Part shown: positions 45,535 to 55,910 of the stretch, piece after piece
How the letters are laid out: each line of letters starts with the position of its first letter
Numbering within the stretch: the first letter of the stretch is position 1
Assembly: GCF_030733205.1 (NCBI RefSeq)
Contig: NZ_JASHJL010000005.1
Location: 1-64,000 of the forward strand
Length of the DNA: 64,000 nucleotides
From: Mameliella sp. MMSF_3455
GTDB taxonomy: Bacteria; Pseudomonadota; Alphaproteobacteria; Rhodobacterales; Rhodobacteraceae
Reading direction: 5' to 3'
Notes under the pieces: model-generated
What the model saw: only the letters and a program-made list of their open reading frames with translations
Database searches by the model: none
What the model was told of the DNA's origin: nothing
Made by a program: the position numbers and the translations under genes

Positions 45535-45927
45535 TCAGCGCAGGAAGTAACCGACCCGCCCGCTGCGTGAAATGTCGTCCCGCCCGAACTTGCACAGGGC
45601 GCGGGTGTCCTTGGGATTCACCCCCTGCGAGGTCAACCAGGTCTCGGCCTTGCTGCGCATCCGTTTCTTTTCCTTGTCGGAATTCACGTAGTCGTCGATC
45701 TCGGTGTCGGAATAGCCCAGGGCCTTGGCGCGTTTCTCCAATGCCTTGATCTGGCGATAGGCACGAACCATGCGCGGCTGCAGGTCATCGCAATTCCTGC
45801 GGATCTCGTCCGCGATCGCGATCGCCATCAGTCCGTCGTCGATTTCGCTGACCTCGCGCAGGGGCGGCTTGGCCACAGCGGGAAGCGCCAGGGTCATGCT
45901 GACGATGGAAATGAGAATCAGGCGCAT
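45535..45927 (-). CDS. DUF5333 family exported protein
   Basis: 130 aa from the ATG at 45927. MRLILISIVSMTLALPAVA-K is a signal peptide. The mature part is helical with DGLMAIAIADEIRRNCDDLQPRMVRAYRQIKALEKRAKALGYSDTEIDDYVNSDKEKKRMRSKAETWL, ending with a second Cys (ALCKFG). I recognise it as DUF5333, which I recall at this position in Rhodobacteraceae nuo loci. Function unknown. Confidence 0.7.
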   Translation of the reverse strand: MRLILISIVSMTLALPAVAKPPLREVSEIDDGLMAIAIADEIRRNCDDLQPRMVRAYRQIKALEKRAKALGYSDTEIDDYVNSDKEKKRMRSKAETWLTSQGVNPKDTRALCKFGRDDISRSGRVGYFLR

Positions 45928-46053
45928 ACGCGGCCCTCCGTTATCAGGCTGTTGCCCGTCAGGTGGAGGCAGACGCGCCCGATATTCAATATCGACGGCC
46001 TGCCGACCTTCGTTTCGGCAAGGATCCACGCATCCGCGGCGCCTTTGCGTCCC

Positions 46054-46404
46054 TCAGGCCGCCTCGTCGCGACAGCTGCCCCGGAAGGTCAGGGTGTCGT
46101 CCACTACGCGCAATGTCTGCGCATCGGCATCCGGGGCCACGGTCCAGTCGATCTCGGACGTGCCGAAATACTGGATGCAGTGCTGCTTGGCCTTGTAATC
46201 GGCCGCGGCGCGCGCGCCCTCGACCGATTTCGATACCTGGTGCACGGTCACGGTAAAGACCTGCCGGTTCTTGCGTTCGGCCTTCACGACGGCGCGAAAA
46301 CGCTGACCGTCGAACACCGGTTCGTCCGACTTGAAGATCCCGACGCGCCCGCAACCACCAATCGTGGCTGCGAGGGCCAGAATGCACACCACCCGAGTCA
46401 TCAT
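46054..46404 (-). CDS. Putative lipoprotein
   Basis: 116 aa from the ATG at 46404, with GGGGAGG 9 bases upstream. MMTRVVCILALAATIGGC has a lipobox (IGGC). The mature domain is beta-rich (FDGQRFRAVVKAERKNRQVFTVTVHQVSKSVEG...CIQYFGTSEIDWTV) with two cysteines. It has no named family that I recognise. Confidence 0.6.
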   Translation of the reverse strand: MMTRVVCILALAATIGGCGRVGIFKSDEPVFDGQRFRAVVKAERKNRQVFTVTVHQVSKSVEGARAAADYKAKQHCIQYFGTSEIDWTVAPDADAQTLRVVDDTLTFRGSCRDEAA

Positions 46405-46405
46405 C

Positions 46406-46546
46406 TTATTGGCCTCCCCGGCACAGTACCTTGAATCCACGGCGCTGGCCGTCAGACACGGAACTCTTGGACCGGACGATTTCCGCTTGCGCCACGGGCG
46501 CCAGCGGCGCGATCGGCACAGCCGTTCCCAAAATCGGTTTCATCAT
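46406..46546 (-). CDS. Very small ORF resembling the start of the next lipoprotein
   Basis: 46 aa (MMKPILGTAVPIAPLAPVAQ and onward). Its tail SSVSDGQRRGFKVL loosely resembles EPVFDGQRFRAVV of the adjacent lipoprotein. It may be a decayed partial duplicate, or a real small gene coupled to it (its stop lies one base upstream of the next ATG). It could also start at 46582. Low confidence. Confidence 0.3.
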   Translation of the reverse strand: MMKPILGTAVPIAPLAPVAQAEIVRSKSSVSDGQRRGFKVLCRGGQ

Positions 46547-46697
46547 TCCAATCCGTGTCTTTCCTGCCCGCCTCATGCGCATGCCAAACGGGGGCCGCGC
46601 GTCGCGCGCACTGTCGCGCCTGCCGGGCAAGAGGTCAAGGAGCGGGCGCCCCGCGCCTTGGATCGAACCACCCCTTCCGGCCAAAACGGATCAAGGC

Positions 46698-47180
46698 TCA
46701 GACGGCCTCGGGTGTGCAGTGTCTTGCCCGCCACAACTGGGCCTCCGGCAGGTACGACCAGCCAAAGGCCGCCTCCGTATCGCCCTGTGTCTTGCGCATC
46801 TCCAGACGTTCCAGAGCCTCGTCCAGCGTCGGCCGGTGTCCCTTGGGCACCCACCACATGACGAAATGCTGTTCTCCCATGATCTCGAACCACTCGGCGC
46901 GGCGGTCATAGAACTGCTTGTGGATGGTGCCCCAGACAAAGCGTTCCAGGCTTTCCACGTCCTCCCAGACCGTCAGGTTGGACACGAACTGCGGATCGCC
47001 ATCGATCTTGGCCTCGGTGTTGCCGGTGCCCGGTTCGCCCGAGCCTTCCATCATCCAGACAAAGCCCGGCATCCGTTTGCCCAGCCCGTTGATCCGGTCG
47101 AGGTTTGCCATGAACTCGGCCACGCGCGGGTCATCCGTTGGGGCCAGTAGTCGCCCGACATTCAGTTCCGCCAAGTGCAT
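46698..47180 (-). CDS. DUF3291 family protein
   Basis: 160 aa. MHLAELNVGRLLAPTDDPRVAEFMANLDRINGLGKRMPGFVWMMEG and the later LTVWEDVESLERFVWGTIHKQFYDRRAEWFE....FVMWWVPKGHRPTLDEALERLE are the DUF3291 signature (an antibiotic-biosynthesis-monooxygenase-like dimeric fold). Function unknown. It is the second of two adjacent paralogues. Confidence 0.75.
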   Translation of the reverse strand: MHLAELNVGRLLAPTDDPRVAEFMANLDRINGLGKRMPGFVWMMEGSGEPGTGNTEAKIDGDPQFVSNLTVWEDVESLERFVWGTIHKQFYDRRAEWFEIMGEQHFVMWWVPKGHRPTLDEALERLEMRKTQGDTEAAFGWSYLPEAQLWRARHCTPEAV

Positions 47181-47255
47181 GTGATGTCCTTTCTGAAATC
47201 AAGTCGACCAAAGGTCCCGAAGCTTTAGCGCGCGGCCCCCGCCACGCCCAATGAA

Positions 47256-47729
47256 TTATCCCGATGCGCCCCATCGCTTGCGGGCATGGGTCCAGCCGAA
47301 GGCCGCGTCGCTCTCGCCTGCCCTTGCCAGGTGGTGCAGCTTGCCCGCCGCCTCCGCGACCCCGGGACGGTGACCTTCGGGCACCCACCACATCACCAGC
47401 CGCAGCCCCTGCCCTGCGGCATCGAACCATTCCGCGCGCCGATCGTAGAACCGCCGGTGTACGGTCTGCCAGACGAAATGTTCGAGGCACGGCAGATCGC
47501 GCCAGACCGACAGGGTCGACGCGGTCCGGGGATTACCGCCCAAGGGTCCGCCCACATCCGTTTGCGCCGCGTCCATCTGGTCCTCCGGCATGTGCCAGAC
47601 ATAGCCCGGGCTGCGCTCCGCAACCGCAAAGACCCGATCGAGGTTATCGCGGAAATCGGCGATGCGCGGGTCGTCCCAATCGTGTCTCAGAATGCCGATG
47701 TTGAACTCGGCCAGGTGCCAGCCGGTCAT
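47256..47729 (-). CDS. DUF3291 family protein (tandem paralogue)
   Basis: 157 aa from the ATG at 47729. It matches the neighbouring protein segment for segment: HLAEFNIGILRHDWDDPRIADFRDNLDRVFAVAERSPGYVWHM, then FVWQTVHRRFYDRRAEWFDAAGQ and VMWWVPEGHRPGVAEAAGKL. The tandem duplication sits between nuoF and nuoG. The DUF3291 fold is a small monooxygenase-like beta-barrel; substrate unknown. Confidence 0.75.
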   Translation of the reverse strand: MTGWHLAEFNIGILRHDWDDPRIADFRDNLDRVFAVAERSPGYVWHMPEDQMDAAQTDVGGPLGGNPRTASTLSVWRDLPCLEHFVWQTVHRRFYDRRAEWFDAAGQGLRLVMWWVPEGHRPGVAEAAGKLHHLARAGESDAAFGWTHARKRWGASG

Positions 47730-47899
47730 CGGCCGTCTTGCCGACACAGATCGGAACAGGACCACGCGCCCGGTCGCTCATGCGCATCCCATAGCCGGTG
47801 GCGGACGGAAAAGACGTCGAAAGGCGGTCCCTTATGGATCACCTCTTCGGTGGGTTCATTCGGGAATTTGTCCTGTGCCAGCGCGGTCGGCGCCAAACG

Positions 47900-47930
47900 A
47901 AAAAGGCCCCCCGCCGATCGGCAGGAGGCC
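47900..47930 (-). terminator. Intrinsic terminator after nuoF
   Basis: On the minus strand GGCC-TCCT-GCCGAT-CGGC-GGGG-GGCC folds back and is followed by TTTTT (47904-47900). It lies 26 bases after the nuoF stop and should end the nuoA-F transcript. An ORF that spans it (47726-47953) is therefore not called. Confidence 0.75.
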
Positions 47931-47955
47931 CTGACAACATCGGAGGGTGCCACGA

Positions 47956-49254
47956 TTATTCCGCGGCGACGGCGCTGAGACGTCCGGTCTTCTGCGCCTT
48001 GATGCGGTCCTCGATCTCGTCGCGGAAATTGCGGATCAGGCCCTGGATCGGCCAGGCCGCGGCGTCGCCGAGCGCACAGATCGTGTGGCCCTCGACCTGC
48101 TTGGTCACGTCCCAGAGCATGTCGATCTCTTCTTCGTCGGCCTCACCCTTCACCAGCCGTTCCATCACCCGCATCATCCAGCCGGTGCCTTCGCGGCACG
48201 GGGTGCACTGGCCACAGCTTTCGTGCTTGTAGAACTTGGCCAGACGCCAGATCGCCTTGATGATGTCGGTGTCCTTGTCCATCACGATCACCGCCGCCGT
48301 GCCAAGCCCCGAGCCAAGCTCGCCGCGCAGGTAATCGAAATCCATGATCGCGTCGCGCATCTTTTCGCCGCGCACACAAGGCACCGAGGACCCGCCGGGG
48401 ATCACGGCCTTGAGGTTGTCCCAGCCGCCGCGAATGCCGCCGCAGTGCTTGTCGATCAACTCTTCGAAGCTGATCGACATGGCCTCTTCGACGACGCAGG
48501 GGGTGTTGACATGGCCCGAGACCGCGAACAGCTTGGTGCCCTTGTTGTTGTCGCGTCCGAAGGACGAGAACCACTCGGCCCCCCGGCGCAGGATCGTTGG
48601 CACGACGGCGATGGATTCGACGTTGTTTACCGTGGTCGGGCAGCCATACAGGCCCGCGCCCGCCGGGAACGGCGGCTTCATCCGGGGCATGCCCTTCTTG
48701 CCTTCGAGGCTTTCCAGCAGGGCGGTTTCCTCACCGCAGATATAGGCGCCCGCACCGTGGTGCAGGAACAGCTCGAAATCCCAGCCCGAGCCGGCGGCGT
48801 TCTTGCCCAGCAGGCCCGCGTCATAGGCCTCGTCGATGGCGGCTTGCAGGGCCTCACGCTCGCGGATGTATTCGCCGCGGATATAGATGTAGCAGGCATG
48901 GGCCTGCATCGCGAAGCTGGCGATCAGGCAGCCTTCGATCAGAGTATGCGGATCGTGACGCATGATCTCGCGGTCCTTGCAGGTACCCGGCTCGGATTCG
49001 TCGGCATTGACCACCAGGTAGGCCGGACGCCCGTCCGATTCCTTGGGCATGAAGGACCACTTCAGGCCGGTCGGGAAACCGGCGCCGCCACGACCACGCA
49101 GGCCCGACGCCTTCATCTCTTCGATGATCCAGTCGCGCCCCTTGGCGATCAGATCCTTTGTCCCGTCCCAGTGGCCACGCTTTTTCGCGCCGTCGAGGGT
49201 GCGGTCATGCATGCCGTAGAGGTTGGTAAAGATCCGGTCCTGGTCAGCTAGCAT
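47956..49254 (-). CDS. nuoF: NADH-quinone oxidoreductase subunit F
   Basis: 432 aa. It has an NADH/FMN site [20 protein letters not shown] (about 53-72), then the glycine-rich [20 protein letters not shown], and cluster N3 ligands in [16 protein letters not shown] plus a later Cys near [10 protein letters not shown]. It is the NADH-oxidising subunit. Complete and of normal length, it is the last gene before an intrinsic terminator. Confidence 0.96.
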   Translation of the reverse strand: MLADQDRIFTNLYGMHDRTLDGAKKRGHWDGTKDLIAKGRDWIIEEMKASGLRGRGGAGFPTGLKWSFMPKESDGRPAYLVVNADESEPGTCKDREIMRHDPHTLIEGCLIASFAMQAHACYIYIRGEYIREREALQAAIDEAYDAGLLGKNAAGSGWDFELFLHHGAGAYICGEETALLESLEGKKGMPRMKPPFPAGAGLYGCPTTVNNVESIAVVPTILRRGAEWFSSFGRDNNKGTKLFAVSGHVNTPCVVEEAMSISFEELIDKHCGGIRGGWDNLKAVIPGGSSVPCVRGEKMRDAIMDFDYLRGELGSGLGTAAVIVMDKDTDIIKAIWRLAKFYKHESCGQCTPCREGTGWMMRVMERLVKGEADEEEIDMLWDVTKQVEGHTICALGDAAAWPIQGLIRNFRDEIEDRIKAQKTGRLSAVAAE

Positions 49255-49257
49255 CTC

Positions 49258-49476
49258 TCAATCCTTGTGTTCCTGGCGCTCCCGCCAGAGCCCGTATAAC
49301 ATCCACAGCGCCCAGACAAAGCCACCAATTGCAGCAAGGTCGAAAAGCGCGCGCCAGCGGTGGCTCAGGTCCACCGCTGCGCCGATCACATTGGCCGCGA
49401 CCCAGCCGAGAGCCGTCCCGATGATCACCAGCGCAATGACGCGGCCTCTCCGGTTGTGGTCCTGCTTCCCGGCCAT
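49258..49476 (-). CDS. DUF5337 family membrane protein
   Basis: 72 aa with two hydrophobic helices (VIALVIIGTALGWVAANVIGAAV and LFDLAAIGGFVWALWMLYGLW) and basic ends. I recognise this as the DUF5337 family found between nuoE and nuoF in Rhodobacteraceae. Probably a membrane-arm accessory of complex I; unproven. Confidence 0.65.
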   Translation of the reverse strand: MAGKQDHNRRGRVIALVIIGTALGWVAANVIGAAVDLSHRWRALFDLAAIGGFVWALWMLYGLWRERQEHKD

Positions 49477-49489
49477 TGCCGCCTGAGCC

Positions 49490-50185
49490 TTATTTCACAA
49501 GTTCGGCGGCCTGCGCCACCCAGCCGTTGCGCGAGGCCCGGCCGCGTACACCGGCCAGGTTCTCGTCGACCCAGGCGACGTTTTCCTCGGTCCAGGCCGC
49601 GATCTGCGAGAAATGGTAGATCCCCTCGGCGTTCAGCGCCTCCGCCAGTTTCGGGCCGACACCGTTCAGAACGGTCAGGTCGTCCGCTTCGCCCTTGGGC
49701 GCCTTCAGCGCGGCGGGCTTAACCATCGCGGGGGCGGCTTCAACCTCCGCTTCGGGCGCCGGAGCAGCCGCAGGCGCGGCGGGTTCCGCGACAGGCGCCG
49801 TCTCAAGCTTTTCGGGGGCGGCCACGGGCGCCGGTGCCGGTTCCGCCACAGGTTCCGCAACGTCCGCAACGGTTTCAGCCACGGTTTCCTCGACGGTCAC
49901 TTCCGGCTCGGCCACCGGCTCTGCCGTGGCCTCGACCACGGCGGTCTCGGCCACGTCCTCGACCGGGGCCGCCTCTTCGGTGGTCGTCACCGAAGCCGCA
50001 ACCGTCACGCCACCCATCGGCGTGCAGATCGAGCCGAAACCCGCCGGCATTCCGGTCCAGGGCATCATGGCCAGTTTCATCATCCCCTGGCTGGCTTCCA
50101 ACGCAAAGCGCGTCTGAAGCTGCATCATGCGCATCAGCGGCGTAAAGTCAGGTGTCATAGAATAGATCGGGGTCGTCATGGTCAC
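49490..50185 (-). CDS. Protein with NuoE-like C-terminal helix-hairpin-helix module
   Basis: 231 aa. Residues 1-50 hold a Met-rich amphipathic region (LMRMMQLQTRFALEASQGMMKLAMMPW). About 65-160 is a low-complexity Pro/Ala/Glu/Val linker. Residues about 167-231 are a compact domain (GVGPKLAEALNAEGIYHFSQIAAWTEENVAWVDENL...WVAQAAELVK). This matches the C-terminal domain of the NuoE encoded 1 kb upstream residue for residue over most of its length. The N-terminus is phasin-like in feel only. It may dock to the same partner as NuoE. Confidence 0.7.
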   Translation of the reverse strand: MTMTTPIYSMTPDFTPLMRMMQLQTRFALEASQGMMKLAMMPWTGMPAGFGSICTPMGGVTVAASVTTTEEAAPVEDVAETAVVEATAEPVAEPEVTVEETVAETVADVAEPVAEPAPAPVAAPEKLETAPVAEPAAPAAAPAPEAEVEAAPAMVKPAALKAPKGEADDLTVLNGVGPKLAEALNAEGIYHFSQIAAWTEENVAWVDENLAGVRGRASRNGWVAQAAELVK

Positions 50186-50392
50186 GTTCTCGCTCCACTA
50201 AACGGGCGCAGCATCCTGCGCGTGTCTTAGCGCCGTTCCTCCCCAACAGTGCCGGTGCCACGCCTGACATACTGCGCCGCGGCACGCAAGGTATGGCTTT
50301 GTCGCAGCCCCGTTTCAGGCGCCGCGACAGCGGGTTTGACCACTCTGTAACCAGCAATCCGTCGCGCGTGCGCCGCCTTCGGCCCCGGGCGA

Positions 50393-50968
50393 TCAGCCGT
50401 TTGGCGTATAGGTCCAGCTGCCCCGGCGCGAGGCCAGTTCCGCCTCGCCTGCCAGCACCGTGCCGGTCTTGACCAGCGGTGCCTCGGTGGCTTCGGAGCG
50501 GGCCACGGCAGGTGCCGGTTGGGGCCTTGGTTCCGCCGCCGCTTCTGTCGGGGTCGGGACCGCCTCTGCCACGCTGTCGGCACTATAGGTCCAGCTGCCC
50601 TTGCGGCTGGCAAGGTCTTCCTCTCCCGGCAAGGCGCCGCTGGGTTTGACAAGGGGCCCGTTGTCGGCGCTCTCGTGCACTGCGGGCGCAGGCTCTGCCT
50701 CGGGGATCCTCTCCGGCTGCGGCGCCGGGGGAGCCTTGGGCTGTGGCGCAGGCCGCGCGGTGGAGGCCGGGGCCTTTGCCGCACCGGCACAGAACAGCCT
50801 GGAGAACAGCAGCCCGAGGACGACGAGCGTCACACCCGCCGCAATGGCCGCCTGGATCCCCATCCAGTCGCCCAGCGTCAGCAACAATACGAAAACGAGA
50901 AAGGCGGCCACGGCCGCCAATCCCCAACTCAACCTGCTGCGGTTCCCCTGCCCAGCCTGATCCTCCAT
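50393..50968 (-). CDS. Membrane protein with two copies of a NuoE-tail peptide motif
   Basis: 191 aa. Two transmembrane helices (residues 15-33 and 38-57) are followed by a Pro/Ala-rich linker and two copies of one motif: LVKPSGALPGEEDLASRKGSWTY (106-128) and LVKTGTVLAGEAELASRRGSWTY (165-187). The NuoE extension contains a third copy (281-303). No family is recognised. Sharing the motif with NuoE in the same operon strongly suggests a common binding partner. Confidence 0.65.
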   Translation of the reverse strand: MEDQAGQGNRSRLSWGLAAVAAFLVFVLLLTLGDWMGIQAAIAAGVTLVVLGLLFSRLFCAGAAKAPASTARPAPQPKAPPAPQPERIPEAEPAPAVHESADNGPLVKPSGALPGEEDLASRKGSWTYSADSVAEAVPTPTEAAAEPRPQPAPAVARSEATEAPLVKTGTVLAGEAELASRRGSWTYTPNG

Positions 50969-51047
50969 GACGTTCCTCCCTGTCGCCGATATCCTGTCCT
51001 GTCTGGACCGGAGTATCGCGAAAAAGGGAGGCCGCGGCTATCAGACT

Positions 51048-52256
51048 TTAGGACCGCGCCGCCAGCTCCTTGGCCTGCGCCACCCATTCGTCGCGGGTCG
51101 CCCGGCCCTTGAAACCCTCGAGGTTCTCGTCGACCCAGGCCAGTTCCTTGTCTGTCCAGGCGGCAACCTGGTCGAAGTGGTAGAAGCCCAGCGAGTGCAG
51201 CAGCTCTTCCAGCTTGGGTCCGACGCCCTTGATTTCCTTCAGGTCGTCCGGCTTGCCGCCACGCGGTGCGTCAAGGCCGACAGGCTTGTCCTCTGCCGCA
51301 GGCGCAGCCGGCTCCTCCGCGGGCTTTTCCTCGGAGGCCGGGGCCTCGTAGCGCCAGCTGCCCTTGCGGCTGGACAGCTCGGCCTGGCCGGGCAGCGGCG
51401 TGCTGGGCTGGACCAGGGCCTGCTCGACCTCGGCAGGTGCCTCGGCAACCTTTTCCGGCTTCGGCGCGGGTTTGGCCGGTTGCGGGGTTTCCTCTGCGGG
51501 AACCTCTGCCTCGGGGGCATGCGGCTGGTGGCTGCCACGGGTTCCCGACTGGTCGTTCCAAGGCGCCGACAGCGGCACCTCGGTGCCGTCGATGCGCTTG
51601 ATCGTGTCGCCGATGTCATCGGCAAGTTGCGCGCTGGCGTTCAGCTTGATCGAGCCGTTCACGAACTCGGTCAGCGACGTGATGCCCGGCTTCGGCTCCG
51701 AAGCGAAACGACCGTTCTGCGGCCCGACCTGCGGCACCTCGCCCCGCGCCAGCGCGTCGAGCAGATCGCGCAGTTTCTCGGCAGTCAGGTCCTCGTAATA
51801 GTCCTTGCCGATCTGGGCCATCGGCGCGTTGGTGCAGGCGCCCAGGCATTCGACCTCTTCCCAGCTGAACTTGCCGTCCTCGGACAGCGCGTGCGGTTTG
51901 TCGGCAATCTTTTCGCGGCAGACGGCGATCAGGTCCTCGGCGCCGCAGATCATACAGGAGGTCGTGCCGCAGATCTGGATATGCGCCAGCGAACCGACCG
52001 GCTGCAACTGGAACATGAAGTAGAAGCTGGCCACCTCGAGCGCGCGGATATAGGCCATGTCCAGCATGTCGGCCACGGCTTCGATCGCCGGACGGCTGAG
52101 CCAGCCTTCCTGCTCCTGTGCCCGCCACAGCAGCGGGATGATGGCGCTGGCCTGACGGCCTTCGGGGTACTTGGTGATCTGCTCGCGCGCCCAGGCCAGG
52201 TTGGCGGGCGTGAAGGCAAAACTCTCGGGCTGTTCGGGGTGCAGTCGGCGCAGCAT
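51048..52256 (-). CDS. nuoE: NADH-quinone oxidoreductase subunit E with long C-terminal extension
   Basis: 402 aa. Residues 1-175 are the NuoE thioredoxin-like domain, with [2Fe-2S] cluster N1a ligands C96, C101, C137 and C141 (CGTTSC and CLGAC). The extension comprises a Pro/Ala/Glu-rich linker (240-330), one copy of the [21 protein letters not shown] motif (281-303) and a helix-hairpin-helix module (337-402, [24 protein letters not shown]...). Related NuoE proteins in Rhodobacter are also long, while E. coli NuoE is about 166 aa. Function of the extension is unknown. Confidence 0.93.
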   Translation of the reverse strand: MLRRLHPEQPESFAFTPANLAWAREQITKYPEGRQASAIIPLLWRAQEQEGWLSRPAIEAVADMLDMAYIRALEVASFYFMFQLQPVGSLAHIQICGTTSCMICGAEDLIAVCREKIADKPHALSEDGKFSWEEVECLGACTNAPMAQIGKDYYEDLTAEKLRDLLDALARGEVPQVGPQNGRFASEPKPGITSLTEFVNGSIKLNASAQLADDIGDTIKRIDGTEVPLSAPWNDQSGTRGSHQPHAPEAEVPAEETPQPAKPAPKPEKVAEAPAEVEQALVQPSTPLPGQAELSSRKGSWRYEAPASEEKPAEEPAAPAAEDKPVGLDAPRGGKPDDLKEIKGVGPKLEELLHSLGFYHFDQVAAWTDKELAWVDENLEGFKGRATRDEWVAQAKELAARS

Positions 52257-52347
52257 GGCTTTCGGCTTTCCGTCTTACGTCCGGCGCCAGGGCGCGGCGC
52301 CTCGGGTTTCAATCTTGCATCCGGTCCGGCCCGCGGGGCCGGTCAGG

Positions 52348-52656
52348 TCAGGTTGCCGCCTCGGGCGCGGGCTCGGTCTTGGGGGCGCAGGCGCCGGTCT
52401 GAAGACGCACACCGCCGTTCGACAACGGCACCGCCTGTTTCTGTTCGACCTTGTACTGCGAGATGGTCACCACCTTCTCGCGCGGCATCCCGGTCTGCAG
52501 TTCCACGGGCAGATAATCGCTTTCGTTCACGAGGTCACATCCGATCGAGGCCACAGCGGCATCAAAGGCCGCCAAGTCCTCTTCGGTGACGCCCTCGGGC
52601 AGGAAACAGCCCGAAACCAGTCCAGTCGCGACCAGGGCAAAAGCGTATCTCTTCAT
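52348..52656 (-). CDS. Putative lipoprotein of the nuo locus
   Basis: 102 aa. MKRYAFALVATGLVSGC has a lipobox (VSGC), with short mature sequence FLPEGVTEEDLAAFDAAVASIGCDLVNESDYLPVELQTGMPREKVVTISQYKVEQKQ. It has three cysteines in total, one being the lipidated one. It sits between nuoD and nuoE. No family is recognised. Confidence 0.6.
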   Translation of the reverse strand: MKRYAFALVATGLVSGCFLPEGVTEEDLAAFDAAVASIGCDLVNESDYLPVELQTGMPREKVVTISQYKVEQKQAVPLSNGGVRLQTGACAPKTEPAPEAAT

Positions 52657-52705
52657 CGTGTCGTCCCTCGCAAAAGGCCGCGCGGCGACGGCCCATCTTT
52701 CCCCG

Positions 52706-52918
52706 TCAGGGGCAATTCACCAGCCGCACAGTTCCGGCGGCCACGCCAAACTCGATCGCCCCGGAGGCAACCAGATCCCGGGCGGTATCCTTTGGGATGA
52801 AACCGTTGTCCACGATTGCATCGTCGGACGGTGCGCCATTGTCCCCCAACCCTGCGGGCAGGCTCTGCGCCGCGGCGCCTCCGGCCTGCGGACAAAGCGC
52901 CAAGAGCGGTCGGATCAC
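52706..52918 (-). CDS. Small hypothetical protein coupled to nuoD
   Basis: 70 aa with a GTG start overlapping the nuoD stop (GTGA). It has a weak signal-like N-terminus ([19 protein letters not shown]) and then [31 protein letters not shown], which resembles the winged fold tail of DUF-type exported proteins. It may be exported, as other small proteins of the locus are. Low certainty. Confidence 0.5.
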   Translation of the reverse strand: MIRPLLALCPQAGGAAAQSLPAGLGDNGAPSDDAIVDNGFIPKDTARDLVASGAIEFGVAAGTVRLVNCP

Positions 52919-54138
52919 CTGTCGATCTCCCCGAAGACGACGTCCATCGTGCCGATGATCGCCGCGACGTCGGCCAGCTGGTGGCCCTTGGCAACGTGAT
53001 CCATCGCCTGCAGATGCAGGTAGCCCGGCGCGCGGATCTTGGACCGGTAGGGCCGGTTCGACCCATCGGCCACGAGGTAGACGCCGAATTCGCCCTTGGG
53101 CGCCTCGACGGCGGCATAGACCTCGCCCTCGGGAACGTGAAAACCCTCGGTGTACAGCTTGAAGTGATGGATCAGGGCTTCCATCGAGCGTTTCATCTCG
53201 CCGCGTTTCGGCGGGGTGATCTTGCCGCGGGCCAGCACGTCGCCCTGCCCTTCGGGCGCGCGCAGCTTCTCGATGGCCTGCAGGATGATCTTCACGCTTT
53301 CGCGCATCTCGGCCATGCGGCAGAGATAGCGGTCATAGCAATCGCCGTTCTTGCCGACCGGGATCTTGAAGTCGAATTCGTCGTAGCACTCATAGGGCTG
53401 CGCGCGGCGCAGGTCCCAGGCAAGGCCCGACCCCCGCACCATGACGCCGGAAAAGCCCCATTCGTTGATCTCTTCCTCGGTCACGACGCCGATATCGGCG
53501 TTACGCTGCTTGAAGATGCGGTTTTCCGTCAGCAGGCCGTCGATATCGTCAAGCACATTGGGGAATTCCTTGGCCCAGGCCTCGATATCGTCGATCAGGG
53601 CCGGCGGCAGATCCTGGTGCACGCCACCGGGCCGGAAATAAGCCGAGTGCAGGCGCGCGCCGCAGGCCCGCTCGTAGAAGACCATCAGCTTTTCGCGTTC
53701 TTCGAAGCCCCAGAGCGGCGGCGTCAGGGCGCCCACGTCCATCGCCTGCGTGGTCACGTTCAGCAGGTGGTTCAGGACGCGGCCGATTTCCGAATAGAGC
53801 ACCCGAATCAGCGACCCCCGCCGTGGCACCTCGACACCGGTCAGCTTTTCGATGGCCAGGCACCAGGCGTGCTCCTGGTTCATCGGCGCCACATAGTCGA
53901 GACGGTCGAAATAGGGCAGGTTCTGCAGGTAGGTCCGCGTCTCCATCAGCTTTTCGGTGCCGCGATGCAGCAGACCGATATGCGGGTCGCAACGCTCGAC
54001 GATCTCGCCGTCAAGCTCCAGCACGAGACGCAGCACGCCGTGCGCCGCCGGGTGTTGGGGGCCGAAGTTGATGTTGAAGTTGCGGATCTTCTGCTCGCCC
54101 GTCAGGGCGTCTTCGAAACCTTTGGAGCCGTCCATCAT
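52915..54138 (-). CDS. nuoD: NADH-quinone oxidoreductase subunit D
   Basis: 407 aa. [25 protein letters not shown] (about 25-49) opens the 49-kDa hydrogenase-like domain, with [33 protein letters not shown] and the quinone-pocket His and Tyr positions. It forms the quinone-binding site with NuoB. Start and stop overlap neighbours by ATGA and GTGA. Confidence 0.96.
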   Translation of the reverse strand: MMDGSKGFEDALTGEQKIRNFNINFGPQHPAAHGVLRLVLELDGEIVERCDPHIGLLHRGTEKLMETRTYLQNLPYFDRLDYVAPMNQEHAWCLAIEKLTGVEVPRRGSLIRVLYSEIGRVLNHLLNVTTQAMDVGALTPPLWGFEEREKLMVFYERACGARLHSAYFRPGGVHQDLPPALIDDIEAWAKEFPNVLDDIDGLLTENRIFKQRNADIGVVTEEEINEWGFSGVMVRGSGLAWDLRRAQPYECYDEFDFKIPVGKNGDCYDRYLCRMAEMRESVKIILQAIEKLRAPEGQGDVLARGKITPPKRGEMKRSMEALIHHFKLYTEGFHVPEGEVYAAVEAPKGEFGVYLVADGSNRPYRSKIRAPGYLHLQAMDHVAKGHQLADVAAIIGTMDVVFGEIDR

Positions 54139-54328
54139 GCGTTATCTCCCGGCCACTTTTTGAAGGCCATAATCCAGAACATGATCATGGCAATAACGGG
54201 TATCACCGTCAGAATAGCGAGCCATGAAGGCATCCCTGCCCGTGGCAGAACCCTCCAGAAAGCGAAGGGGTTGATGAGCAAAACCGCGATAGCAATCAGA
54301 CCCGGCAGCCCAATGTTACCTATTCCCA

Positions 54329-54329
<1 letters not shown>
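54135..54329 (-). CDS. Small two-helix membrane protein between nuoC and nuoD
   Basis: 64 aa: [22 protein letters not shown] and [24 protein letters not shown] are two transmembrane helices. It overlaps the nuoC stop (TGATG) and the nuoD start (ATGA), so it is translated as part of the operon. It has slightly lower GC than its neighbours. Not in the core 14 subunits; candidate accessory factor. Confidence 0.6.

Positions 54330-55910
<1,581 letters not shown>

Noticed and set aside
33153-45550. Very long plus-strand frames opposite the nuo genes (about 500-900 codons)
   Set aside because: High-GC third positions create long antisense frames; translations are His/Gln/Arg/Asp-rich and unlike any family, while the minus-strand genes are unmistakable.
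47726-47953. 75-codon frame between nuoF and the first DUF3291 gene
   Set aside because: It would run through the nuoF terminator and has no usual start codon in its conserved-looking part; possible only as a shorter piece.
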